Below, in pieces: positions 44,601 through 57,922 of a stretch of 64,000 bases of DNA (the first letter of the stretch is position 1; the number at the start of each line of letters is the position of its first letter). A program made the translations under genes and the position numbers. The DNA is from Macrobrachium rosenbergii (taxonomy: Eukaryota > Arthropoda > Malacostraca > Decapoda > Palaemonidae). The DNA lies in contig NC_089766.1 of the NCBI RefSeq assembly GCF_040412425.1, positions 21,018,065-21,082,064 on the forward strand. Reading direction: 5' to 3'. Under the pieces are notes generated by a model that saw only the letters and a list, made by a program, of their open reading frames with translations, did not search any database and had not been told where the DNA came from.

Positions 44601-47600
44601 CATTTTTTTTTATTTTTTTATTTTTTATATTCTTTGCTTCATTCTTTAATTATTGGCAAAATTTGATAGATAGATAAATAGGCTTCCAAGAATGAACATA
44701 AATATTGTTATGATTTATTTATCATTATTCTTGAACAATTCATACATATTTTTAAAATTTTTAAAGATTTATTTATTTATCTTATTAGGTTTTTTATATT
44801 CTTTATTTTCATTCTATTTATTATTGGCATTTTATCATAGATAAATTATTTAGAGAAATTAATGTCACATGTATGATTGTATTTATTTATTTTTATTTAT
44901 TTTTTTTATTTATATATATAGCTGACGATTTTTATTTAGATATTTTATTTATTTTTTTTTAGGTTTTTTATATTCTTTATTCATTCTACAATTATTGGAA
45001 AAGCAATAGATAGATAAATATTTATTTATTTATTAGATTTATTTATTTCTGATGTTTTGATTTATTTTTTTTATATATTGATTTCATACATATAATGAAG
45101 ATTTATTTATTTCGAGGATTTATTTAATTTTATTTTTTATATTCTTACATTTTATTTTACAATTATTGGTCTATTTTTATCAATAGATAGATAAATGCGT
45201 TAAGAGAAATAAATTCTTTTATTGTGTTTAACATATTTGATTAACAATTTTTATAATATAGTGCTTTATTAGTATTTATTACAGGATCCCAGTTTATTTT
45301 TAAATTTTACATTTTTATTAATTCTTAGATTCATTTACAATTATTTGGCAAAAGCAATAGATATTTATAAATATTTAATTCTTTTATTTTTTTCCTATTT
45401 TTTATTTAACATATATATTAATTTATTTATTTATATATATTTATTTATTTGCATCAATAGATCCGATTTTTTAAATTTTTAGAAAGTTTATTATATTCTT
45501 ACATTCATTCTAGAGAATTTTATTGGCATTTATTTTTATTTATTTATAGATTTTTATTTATTTATAAAATTTAATTTGTCTGTTTGATTGTATTTATTTA
45601 TTTATTTTAACAATTCATAAAACATTTATACATATTTAAGCTTTTTATTTTGAGTTTATTTCAAATTTTAAGATTTTTATATTCTTATGTTCATTCTAGA
45701 TTTATTGAATTTAGAGAAATAGAAGATAAATTAAATTACAGTTTAAATTTAAATAAATGTCTAATTATTGTGTTTTTACACATATAATCATTATATTTAT
45801 TTACATATATATTTGAAATGACATAATTTTCCGTTTATTTAAATTTTAAGTTTTTTATATTCTTATGAGTTTTCTATATATTTTTGATTTATTACAATAG
45901 ATTCAAAATTTATCATTTTTTGTTGTTTATTTTATTGTGTTTACACATAATTTTTAACAATTCATACATATACATATTTATTTCATACAGATCCGTTTAT
46001 TTTTTTTTAGGTTTTTTATTTTTAAATTTAGCATTCTACAATTATTTTTAGCAGATATTTTATCATTAACATGATCATAAAATATATTATATTTGTCTGT
46101 ATGATTTTTTTTAGATATTTATATATTTAACAATTTATACATATACATCATATTTCTTTCTTGTTTACAGATCCGTTTATTTCAATTTTTTAGGTTTTTT
46201 ATATTCTTTTTCATTCTATAATTATTGAGTATTTTAATAGATAGATAATAAGAGGAGAGAGAAATAAATGTCTATTTATGATTGTGTTTACAGAAAACGC
46301 ATTTATGCCATATTTATTTGAGCTTTATTTTTTTATTTCAAATTTTAAGTTTTTTATATTCTTATTCATTCATTCTAGTTATTAGCAAATCCAATAGATT
46401 AGATAAATTTATTTGAAAAATCATTTAAACAATTGTGTTTACACATTATACATTAACAATTATATATTACATTTAAATGTTGCAACTGACAGATCCGCTT
46501 ATTTCCAAATTTTAAAGATGTTTATATTTGTTAGATTCATTCTACAATTTTTAAAAGTGCAATTTAGATAAATATATTATTATTAGTTTTTTGTTATTGT
46601 GTTTATATTATGATTAATTTTCATACATATAGATGTTTTTTAAAAGCTACAGATATATTTATTTCAAATTTTTATTTTTTATATCTTACATTCATTCTAC
46701 AATTTATTTTTATTCAAGAGATAGATAAATAGCCAAAGAGTATTTATTTGAACTCTGTTGGATTGTGTTTACGCATTTATTAAAACCCTTACATAGAGCA
46801 TAAAGCTTTATTGACAATAATCAATTTTAACGTTTAATGGTTATTTTTAGGTTTTTATATTTATTGGTGCATTCTACAATTAGACCATTTCATGACATCA
46901 TAATAAATTTGGAAGATTTTAAATTGCATTTCTTATTTTGATTGTGTTTATTTTATTATTAATTTAATTCATTTTTATACATGAAATGCTGCAACCACAG
47001 TTTTTTTTTATTTTTATTTTTAGGTTTTATTATATTCTTACATTCATTTATTACAATTATTTATTTTTTTATTTAGATAGATAAATTTTTTAAATGTTTG
47101 TATGATTTTTTACACATTTTATTTATTAACAATATTTTATTTACATTTATTTTCTAAAACCCATTAATCAAATTTTATTTAATTTTATTCTTACATTTAT
47201 TCTAAAATTAAGATAGAAAATAATTTAGAGAAATAAATTCATTTGTTTTACACATATACATTAACAATTCATACATATACATAAATCAATTTATTTATTT
47301 TAGGTTTTTATTTATTTATTCAAATTACTAAAAGCAATAGATAGATAAATAATTTTGTTTGTATGATTTGTTTATTTCCAAATTAACAATTTTTATACAT
47401 ATTTGTTCATTCTAATTATTCAAAATTTTAAAAGAGATTCTTATATTGTAAATAGGAGAGAAATAGATTAGAAATAAATTGTCTGTTTGATTGTGTTTTA
47501 AGATATTTACTTTATTAACAATTTATTTACATTTTTAACAACATTAAAGATTTGCCCACATATTTGTTTATTTCCAAATTTTAGGTTTTTTTCTATTTTA

Positions 47601-49950
47601 CATTCATTCTACAATTTTTTTTTTTTAAAGCAATAGATATTAAATAATCGGATGAGAAATAAATTTCATTTATTATTGTGTTATTTACATTGATAATAAC
47701 AATTCATACATATACATTATTTAAGCTGCTGCCAACAGATCCGATTTATTTCCAAATTTAAAATTTATATTTTAATTCATTCTAAATTATTGGCATTTTT
47801 ACAATTTTTAGATAAATATCATATTTATTTCGAAATGTTTTGATTGTGTTTAGTTATTTAACAGTTATACATATACTATGAAAGCTACCTATGTCAGAAT
47901 CCGTTTATTTCAAATTTTAGGTTTTTTATATTCCTTTTATAATTCTACAATTATTATTTTTAGCAATTAGATAGATAAATAGGCGGAGAGAAATAAATTG
48001 TTTGTATGATTGTGTTTACACATATACAATTAACAATTTTTATATATAATTGAAATTGCCTTTTTCTATTTTTTATTTCAAAATTTTAGGTTTTTATTTA
48101 TAGGGATTCATTCTATCAATTATTAGCAAAAGCAATAGATAGATAAATAATTTTTTATCCTTAAATGTCTGTATGATTGTGTTTACACATATATTTATTA
48201 ACAAGTCATACATATACATGAAATTGAAGCTTGCCCACAGATCCGTTTATTTAAATTTTTTAGGTTTTTATATTTTACATTCATTCTATTATTTTTATCC
48301 CAATAGATAGATAAATAGGCGGATCAAATATTTTTATTTATTTTTTTTTACATTATAATTTTAACAATTCATACATATATTTATTTATTTTCCCCACAGA
48401 TCCGTTTATTTTATTTTTTATTTTTATATTCTTTAAATTCATTCTACATGAATATTTAATTTTTAGATAGATAAATTTTTTAGAGAGAAATATATTGTCT
48501 GTATTTATTTATTATTTATATATATATATTAACAATTCATTTATATATAAACTTACTTATTTATTTATTTATATTTATTTATTTCCAATATTTATATTTT
48601 TATATTTTACATTTATTTTTCTACAATTATTTATTTAAGCAATTTATACTTTTATTTATTTATTTATTTTAAATTATTTATGATTTATTTTTTATATTTA
48701 TTTAATTTAATTTTATGGAAAATGGATTACATTTAAAGCTAAATATACAGATCCGTTTATTTATTTATTTTAGGGTTTTTATATTTTCATTTATTCTATT
48801 TATTGGCAAAAGCAATTTATTTGGATATATATATAAATAAATGTCTTTATTTATTTATGATTATTTGGCACATATATTTTTAATTTCATACATATACATT
48901 AAAATTTATTTTTATTTGCCCACAGATCCGTTTATTTCAAATTTTAGGTTTTTTATATTCTTACATTCATTCTTAAAATTATTGATTAAAAGCAATAGAT
49001 AGATAAATAGGCGGAGAGAGAGATAAATGTCTGTTGATTGTGTTTACATAAACAATTACATTGAAACGCTGCCTTCAATGATTTTTTTATTTTAAATTTT
49101 AGGTTTTTTATATTCTTACATTCATTCTACAATTATTGGCAAAAGCAATAGATAGATAAATAACAGAGAGAAATAAATGTCTGTATGATTGTTTTATACA
49201 TATATTTTACAATTCATACATATACATGATAGTATGCCCACAGATCCGTTTATTTCCAAATTTTAGGTTTTTTATATTCTTACATTCATTCTACAATTAT
49301 TGGCAAAAGCAATAGATAGATAAATAGGCGGAGAGAGAAATAAATGTCTGTATGATTGTGTTTACATAATATACATTAACAATTCATACATATACATGAA
49401 AGCTGCTGCCCACAGATCCGTTTATTTCCAAATTTTAGGTTTTTATATTCTTACATTCATTCTACAATTATTGGCAAAAGTCATATATAGATAAATAGGA
49501 GGAGAGAGAGATAAATGTCTGTATGATTGTTTACACATATATACATTAACAATTCATACATATATATAAAGCTGCTATACAGATCCGTTTATTTCCAAAT
49601 TTTATTTTTGTTTTTATATTCTTATATATTCTACAATTATATATATATATATAGATAAATAGTGCGGATATATATATGTATGTATTGTGTTATATACATA
49701 TACATTAACAATTCATACATATATATATATGCCCATAGATCCGTTTATTTCCAAATTTTATTTTTATATTCTTACATTCATTATACAATTATTAGCATAT
49801 ATATATATATATATAAATATAGATATATAAATGTCTGTATGATTGTGTTTACATATATACATTAACATATATATATATTGAAAGCTGCTTACAGATCCAT
49901 TTATTTCAAAATTTTTTTTTTTATATTCTTACATTCATTTACTTAAATTT
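44600..49950 (+). repeat. Tandem satellite array, unit 156-172 bp, about 30 copies
   Basis: Each unit has ordered landmarks: CAGATCCGTTTATTTCC, AAATTTTAGGTTTTTTATAT, TTACATTCATTCTACAATTA, TTGGCAAAAGCAATAGATAG, ATAAATAGGCGGAGAGAG, AATAAATGTCTGTATGATTG, TGTTTACACATATACATTAA, AATTCATACATATACATGAA and GCTGCTGCC. Successive CAGATCCG words at 49241, 49413, 49580 and 49736 give periods of 172, 167 and 156. The best copies are at 48900-49600. To the left, units are heavily eroded, with blocks replaced by TTTATTTA-like runs; in the last units (49640-49870) the replacements are TATATA. No coding frame. The unit size fits a classic satellite monomer. Confidence 0.9.
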
Positions 49951-50912
49951 ATTTTATGATCAATTTTTTTATAGTAATTTGAAGATTTTTCATTCGCATC
50001 TTTATAGGAATTTTCAACTTTTAAAAGAGGTGAAATTGATATATTAACAATTCATACAGTTTTACAGGAGATTATAGAAATTGTTCCCTATATTTTATTT
50101 ATTTATTATTTTTTTTTGACATTTGAAACGAAATGCACTGTAATTTTTTATTAAATCGTTCATGAATAATATTTTTTCATGCACTCGTTGGTACAATCTT
50201 CATTTGTAGAGTTCTCTTTCATTACTACAAATTCTTTTTTTGAAATACCACAAGAGAGACATCTAAATTATAACTATTTTAATAATGGAAAAGACTGATT
50301 TTTATGATAAATGATCAAAGTCTGTATTTTCCAGAGAATAATTGAGATATCAGGGGTCCCTAATATATGTCCAATTTAACGACTGAAAGACCTTCATCAT
50401 GAACTGTCCAGCTTTATTAATCTGTTCACTTTTTGTTCACTGAATTGGAACAGAGGGATTCCAAATCAGAAACTTAAGTGAAGTGTAAATGATAGATGTA
50501 TTTTATAAAATTATTGGTATGTAAATTTGATGATGATAACAGAAAAAATATGTAATGATATTGAAGAAAGATTTAGATAAACTATTTTCCATAAATTTCT
50601 CAGAAAAACAGTAAAATCATGAGGACAAGCTAACTCATAATGAAGTTCTAAGCCAATGAAGGAGTTGTGTTTAGTCATGATGTGATGAAAGGAGCCCATG
50701 CCTTTCCTTAATAAGCTATAACTCCTATTTAGTGACAAATTTCTGTTTATGAACATAAGGCAAAGTAATGCAAGCTATTGGAAGGCCTTTCGAATCATTA
50801 TGGAATATTTTCCGTCCTTTCAACTTTTTCCTTGATGACTTTGTTCGCCATCTTCATCATTTAAACGAATAATATCAATCGTCTTGCGGATTAAGAACGT
50901 TCCTAAAATAAT
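49951..50912. other. Intergenic, no gene supported
   Basis: AT-rich. A minus-strand frame at 50511-50756 lacks a recognisable domain. Confidence 0.4.
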
Positions 50913-50913
50913 T

Positions 50914-50981
<68 letters not shown>

Positions 50982-50995
50982 TTTACACACACACA
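50913..50995. repeat. Compound (CT)n(CA)n microsatellite
   Basis: CT run with small interruptions followed by CA runs. Confidence 0.93.
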
Positions 50996-51113
50996 TTTAA
51001 TCTCCTTTTAGATGAAGTTAAGAAAGATATAAAACAGCAGAAGGAAATAGCCTTCAGGGGTTTAAATAAAATACATTTTTCTTTCCTCATTCAGACGTTC
51101 AAGGAGCTCCACT

Positions 51114-51179
<66 letters not shown>
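51114..51179. repeat. (GA)n microsatellite
   Basis: About 66 bases of pure GA. Confidence 0.95.
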
Positions 51180-51181
<2 letters not shown>

Positions 51182-52570
51182 AAAATTTAGTTCTTTAAAA
51201 CAGGCACAATTAATGACAAGTGTCTATGTAAATATACCATCATTAGTCTTGGACAAACCCAGTGTTTCAGTTTGCTGAATAGATACCATCACATGCCATC
51301 AGTGTTTAGCGTGAATAATCACCCCATGAATTCGTGAAAGAAATTTATTGAATGATTTGTTGCCTCTTTGAGTTATTTATTACCAGTCATGAGCAGTGAA
51401 GTGTCGTCTGCTAATTTGCATTTGGATTCGTATAAAACGAATGTTCCCGAGCTTTGATGAGGGGGAAGCTTCCGTCAAAAGACTGATTAGAAATAAATAC
51501 ATATATGTTTTTTATCTAATTATTCATTTGGATATTGATTTGGTCATGTGTGCTAGAGTTACGCTAGCAAGGGTCTTTGTCGAGGCCTTTTGATAATTGA
51601 CTAAAGGCCGTTTACACCGGATGCGATCTAAGCGCGCCACGCTATGATAGCCATGCAGCGGCACGTGGCTTTTAATTGCGGGCATCAGCGTTGCCAGATG
51701 TTTGACAATTGTTAACTTCATTTATTTTTTTATGATCCAATGCTGTACGACCTACGATATTCTAATTTATTTGGCAAATTTGTAGGACCTTTTAGTCCAT
51801 ATTTAGGACATTTTAAATAAATTGTTGATTTTCTTTATTGTATATTTTTGTTATTCTATTCCGTTAAACACGGTTTTTTAAAAGTCGACTTTACTAAGCT
51901 ACTTATTTTTGATTAGCTACTTTAAACGATCATCACCAATTAACACGAATATAGAAAGGAATAAACCAAATTCCCTTTGCTGACTCAAGGTAAAGATATT
52001 TATCATGGTTTTTGTAAGATTTGTGACAAGCCATTTTTTTCCAATTTGGTATATTGCAGAAACATGGTGCATCTGATACTCAAAAAAATGTTAAACAGTG
52101 CACTGGTAAGCAAAACCACTGAATGAAAATTTTCAGCGTAGGCTAATCTTGGGATTCTAGTATTAGTGAAAATATTAAAGCCAAAAATGTTTGATTCGTC
52201 TTGTTGCTTGGTATGGCAGAACATAACTGTAGTCTCTTGGGTTATTTTTACATCTTGTCAAGATTATTGATGACACCTTTTTTAAGCGTGTGGAGTTTAA
52301 AAATTTAAGAACAAAGGCATCAAAAACAGATCAAATGTGCTCGCCAAACAAGCACAGTTTGCCATTGTTCAAACTTTTCCTGTGCTCAGAACAGCACAAG
52401 ATTCTCAAATTTTCAGGAACAACAAGGCGACTATCATTTGAAACAGTAGTTTTTTATTCTTGAACAGTGGCCTGCACCGCAAACGTGTTTTGGAAAGTTT
52501 TCACTTAGTTTTGACATAAAAAGATTTATTTATTTATGTTTACGAGTCAACCTTTTTAATCAGTCTTTTA
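51180..52570. other. Intergenic, possible DNA-transposon terminus near 51603
   Basis: No supported gene. AAAGGCCGTTTACACCGGAT (51602-51621) followed by CGCGCCACGC looks like the terminal sequence of some cut-and-paste elements (GGCCGTTTACAC-type ends), but no inverted partner was found nearby. Confidence 0.3.
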
Positions 52571-52798
52571 GCGTAATGACTAAAATTTCAGTCATCACGT
52601 AATGCACTTAGGGGACATTTGATCCCCAGGAGCTAGTACTAAACACGGCGAAATACATTTGACCGCCCAGGGACTAGTACTAAAGCCCGGCGAAACAGTG
52701 TAGGTGACTCACTGTTTCGCCGTGTTTAGTACTAGCTCCTGGGGGGATCAATCCCTAAGTGCATTACGCGTGATGACTGAAATTTCACTCATTACGCG
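52571..52798. repeat. Palindromic MITE-like element, copy 1
   Basis: The left arm (52571-52654: GCGTAATGACTAAAATTTCA, GTCATCACGTAATGCACTTA, GGAGCTAGTACTAAACACGG) pairs with the right arm (52713-52798: ACTGTTTCGCCGTGTTTAGT, ACTAGCTCCTGG, CCTAAGTGCATTACGC, GTGATGACTGAAATTTCA). The middle holds a second, partial direct copy of the arm motif (ATTTGACCGCCCAGGGACTA, AAAGCCCGGCGAAACAGTG). A degraded relative lies at 58985-59095, which shows that this is a dispersed family. It is non-coding and could fold into a long hairpin. Confidence 0.8.
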
Positions 52799-52826
52799 TA
52801 ATGACTGATTACGCATGTTGACTGTA

Positions 52827-53003
52827 ACATATATATAAAATATATATTTATATATATATATATATATATTATATATTTTATATATATATAATATATATAT
52901 ATTATATGTATATATATATACATTATATATTTACAGTATATGTATATATGTATATATATCATATATATATATATATATTATATATATATATATATATATA
53001 ATA
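52827..53003. repeat. (TA)n microsatellite, interrupted
   Basis: TA-rich tract starting about 30 bases after the palindromic element. Confidence 0.92.
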
Positions 53004-53706
53004 TTAGTAAAACTTTTAAAAAATTCAAAACATGTTACATGAGATTTGCATCAATATGAAATTTTGCAAATGCGTTGTACTTTTTAAAAATTCATTCAGG
53101 GAAACAAAAAACCATCTATGTATCCATTATTTTCTGTAATGAATGGTAAATATTGACCTATTATTCAAGTACTTTCATGAAATGATTATTGTAAAGTTTC
53201 CCATTGTATTTCGTAATAAAACATATATATCCAGGAACTCATGAATATAGCGTCAATAATAAATTATCTCATTTTTATTTATGTCTGTTGTAATTCTCAC
53301 AACATTTTTCTATCATTGTTTACAATGACTGCCATGAAATACACACGTGTAACCTTTAGAATATCTTTAAAAGGACCCAAAGAGCTTTATTGACATTTTT
53401 TGCAATATTGTGCAAATAGCGAATAGCTTTCTGTTATCAGATTATTGTTCATGTGGATATAAAATTATAGATACCCGCTGATAAATATTATTCATAATCT
53501 AAGTCTTCGTTCCCAAGTGGTCTCCTGAATTTTTGGACGTAAGTTAAATTAAATAGTTTTCCTCACACTGATAATTGAAAGACAAAAAAAGTTATTTTAA
53601 CCATGCTTGCATTAAAGCATCCCTTTGATTTTAGTACTCTTATTATTCCGTTTTTGTCATCATTGGTTAGACGTTAAGTTTGAAGAAAAAGAATATAACA
53701 GGGGCT

Positions 53707-53710
<4 letters not shown>
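53004..53710. other. Intergenic, no gene supported
   Basis: AT-rich, no recognisable feature. Confidence 0.4.

Positions 53711-53762
<52 letters not shown>
53711..53762. repeat. (GA)n microsatellite
   Basis: About 52 bases of pure GA. Confidence 0.95.
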
Positions 53763-53764
<2 letters not shown>

Positions 53765-54504
53765 CACGCTTTATTGCGTCTGCGTCTTTTTACGCTTATC
53801 CCTGCACTGCGGTCGAAGCTTCTCTGTGATAGTATTTTGTTACTTATCTTTTATCTTTTTTTTTGTGTAGCTTAATCCGCAGCCCACCAGAAAGTTAGTT
53901 ATATAACTCTTTTACTCCAAATATACTAACTTTATTGAATTTTTTCTGTTATTTTTTCACTACAGTATGGGAGAACAAAAATTCTTAAGTTGATAAAACT
54001 GGCATATAGTTCTGTAGCTGGAAATTGTACTTTTTATAGAGTTACGATTAAATGTGGGTTGGAAAATTGGCATTAAACTCTCCACATTTTTTATAGAAAT
54101 TCTTATCTTGTGTTAATTTCCTTTCCATTGTTAATACTAATTACATGCTTTCATTTAACTTGACTTCTGTGTCTGTCTGTCTGTTTGGGTCAAAACTCGT
54201 AACTCAATTTCCGACCTGTTCCCTTCGTCCGATGGATTTGAAATTTTCCTTGGTTACTCAATTCCAGTGACAATACAACCTTACATGATCAGCAGTTCAG
54301 CAGTGACCTCTAGTGACCCTACAGTGACCTCTCCCAGTATCTCAGGATTTGTATGAAACTTCGGATTTTTCATACCTTCTTTGACTTGGTAGAATAAGTT
54401 AATAACTCTCCGAATTTTTCAAACCCTCTTTGGCTCGACAGGATACCACGCTCAATTTCGTTAGCTACAATCATAAATCGGTTACAGTTTCTGTCAAAAC
54501 TAAA
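53763..54504. other. Intergenic, possible unnamed repeat upstream of the palindrome
   Basis: No gene. 54165-54480 is a less AT-rich block beginning with a short (CTGT)n run and containing a repeated CAGTGACCTCTAGTGACC / CAGTGACCTCTCCC pattern, and it ends where the palindrome begins. It may be part of the same element. Confidence 0.35.
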
Positions 54505-54862
54505 AAATATAAAATAAAAAAATATAGAAATTCAATTTTTTTAGACACGCTTTAATTAAAATGCACTAAAAAGTAAAAAAATAATTTTTTGAGACTCCTA
54601 TATTTTCTTACAATTAATCATGTCAGCAAAAATAAAAGCGTGGGCTGCAACATAGAAGGAAATGCTACAAGAAAAGAATATACTTTTTTTCATTTCTTGT
54701 AGCAATTCCCGCCATGTTTGGCGTCCACGCTTTTATCTTTTTTTAGACATGATTAATTGTAAGAAAATCCTGGCGTGTATCAAAAAATTATTTTTTACTT
54801 TTTAGTACATTTTAATAACAGCGTGTTTAAAAAATTTTTTTTATTTTTAATGTTTTATTTTT
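54505..54862. repeat. Imperfect palindrome, centre about 54684
   Basis: Arms of about 170 bases. Landmarks: TAGACACGCTTTAATTAAAA with TTTTAATAACAGCGTGTTTA, GCACTAAAAAGTAAAAAAAT with ATTTTTTACTTTTTAGTACA, TCTTACAATTAATCATGTC with GACATGATTAATTGTAAGA, AAATAAAAGCGTGG with CCACGCTTTTATC, and GCTACAAGAAA with TTTCTTGTAGC. Non-coding. It is a likely foldback element of a family different from 52571-52798 and 29090-30090. Confidence 0.8.
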
Positions 54863-55526
54863 TTATTCTTGTGCCTAATGTTTTGCAGAATGGGACAAGA
54901 TTTTTATTTATTTATTTATGTATTTATTTTTAAAGATTACAATTACATGTTGTATATTAAAACCGAAATTCGGAGGTGCACTAAATACGGATACGAAGCT
55001 GAAGCGTGAAATTCATTAAAAACGTAATGAAAACTGAAACATGAAGGTTCATCACATATGTATATTACATACGCATGAAATACATATGTATGCGTCCAAA
55101 AGACGAGAATGACGAAGGCGAAAGGGGCGCGTTGCAAGTGGAGCCGAGGGAGGAGGGTATCCGAAAATAAAGCATAGTCAGATATTCAGCAACATATGCC
55201 GGGAGTTTTCAGCAGCCTCCGGTATGACATGTAAATTTTCGCCAGGGAAATTTTACCCCCACGGGTATTTAGCAAGTCCAAAATCCTGCGAATATCCCCT
55301 TTTGGCTGCGGAGGAAGAGAAGAGGATAAAATCTAAGGGAAGAAGAATAAGGAGAAATGAAAAAAGAATTGCTTGAATTGATATCTTTCCGCGAGAGATG
55401 ACTGACTGCCTATGAATGTAGTTTTTTTTTTTTCGTTCAGAAAATGAAAGTGGAAACAAGAAATAGTTGTAAATTTATGTCTGTCACACTCCCTCCTATG
55501 ATATGCGTCAGTTCTGAATTATCCTA

Positions 55527-55529
<3 letters not shown>
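54863..55529. other. Intergenic, no gene supported
   Basis: A TTTA run lies at 54903-54930. 55080-55330 is less AT-rich, but its frames are short and have no domain. Confidence 0.4.

Positions 55530-55588
<59 letters not shown>
55530..55588. repeat. (GA)n microsatellite
   Basis: About 59 bases of pure GA. Confidence 0.95.
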
Positions 55589-55590
<2 letters not shown>

Positions 55591-55746
55591 GTTGCCTTGG
55601 GGGGGATCGCTGCTATTTTATGTCAAAGAAAAGTACATGATTGAAACACTCTGATTTTTTAGCCTAACTTAGCTTTTATTAATATTTGAACAAAAGTAAT
55701 TCAATATTATTGTTATGAAAATCCTCAAAAGAACAGCGAGTGTGGT

Positions 55747-55910
<164 letters not shown>

Positions 55911-55946
55911 GTGCGTGTGCACATACATACATACATACATACATAC

Positions 55947-56860
<914 letters not shown>

Positions 56861-56950
56861 TATATGGTCCTATAATATAAAACATTAACATTACAAACGT
56901 CCTTTAATATCCAATTCGCTCTACCTCGGAAATCATTTATTTTCATATAT

Positions 56951-57114
56951 GTTACCGAAGATTTTTAGTTGATAATAAGTTCGTCGTCCCGTGGGCACAA
57001 GTTGGCCGTGCCGTGTGGGTAAAGGCGTCACTGTAGTCCTGAGTTCTTGTCTTTCGTTGGTTCGAGCCCACGGGACGACGAACTTATTATCAACTAAAAA
57101 TTCCCTTTTCGGTA
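56951..57114. repeat. Hairpin element enclosing a tRNA-like pol III promoter
   Basis: Left arm 56951-56994 (GTTACCGAAGATTTTTAGTT, GATAATAAGTTCGTCGTCCC, GTGGG) is the near-perfect reverse complement of right arm 57067-57114 (CCCACGGGACGACGAACTTA, TTATCAACTAAAAATTC, CGGTAAC). Differences are a few bases at the outer end. The interior (57003-57073) resembles a tRNA. Whole length is about 164 bases, compatible with a transcribed foldback SINE or MITE. Confidence 0.8.
57003..57073 (+). other. tRNA-like region with A-box and B-box candidates
   Basis: TGGCCGTGCCGTGTGGGTAA (57003-57022) resembles the A box of leucine/serine-type tRNAs (TGGCCGAGTGGTTAAGGCG), and GGTTCGAGCCC (57059-57069) is a perfect B-box consensus. 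Spacing is tRNA-like. The sequence between them (an anticodon-arm-like TGTAGTCCTGA) does not give me a confident cloverleaf, so this is called tRNA-derived, not a functional tRNA gene. The flanking arms replace the normal acceptor stem. Confidence 0.55.
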
Positions 57115-57206
57115 ACATTATTAAAATATATTATTTCATAGTTAAAATTGATATTAAGGAAGCTCCTAGTTTAATGCTTGTATATGAATCACATGATGTG
57201 ATAAAA

Positions 57207-57218
57207 GTCATATATATA

Positions 57219-57273
<55 letters not shown>

Positions 57274-57390
57274 AATAATATTTCTTGACTTGGGATCAGA
57301 ACCCAGGTCTTTGAAGGGTGATGTGAATTTTAACAATTTTATTTCTGTTCCACACTAATTGTGTTGATTACTTATCATATAATATCAAAC

Positions 57391-57436
<46 letters not shown>
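57207..57436. repeat. Two (TA)n microsatellites
   Basis: Tracts at 57207-57280 and 57396-57436, separated by ordinary sequence. Confidence 0.92.
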
Positions 57437-57441
<5 letters not shown>

Positions 57442-57784
57442 TGTGTGTGTCTGTGATGTTGGATGTATACACATGTATAAGATGTAATAACATTTATATC
57501 TGAGTTGTATTTACTGTAATTTGTATGAAGAGATGACGCAAAGGAAAAAAGTTGGCCAGGTTCCTTGTTTCACCTAATCCTCTGGGGACGTCAAAAAAGG
57601 TCAATGTGTTCCCTAACTTCCCTTCAGAAAATATTTCTTCAGTATTTTTTCCGGCGTTTTGGAATCCCTCCTCTGTTTTCTAAGACATCTTTTGATCCTC
57701 TGATTGCATCTAAATTTTTAAAACTTCAATTCAGAGAAAAAATATTTTTTGTCACAGAGATCAGAGAAACCTTCATCTGTTCTC
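57437..57784. other. Intergenic, no gene supported
   Basis: A frame at 57565-57789 has no recognisable domain. Confidence 0.4.
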
Positions 57785-57824
57785 AATAAACTGTTCCAGA
57801 ATTAACACTGCTGGATGAGACAAG

Positions 57825-57858
<34 letters not shown>

Positions 57859-57863
57859 CTGGT

Positions 57864-57922
<59 letters not shown>

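Noticed and set aside
44600..49950. CRISPR array for the regularly spaced repeat
   Set aside because: Spacing reflects whole 156-172 bp satellite units with no unique spacers, and the sequence is clearly eukaryotic.
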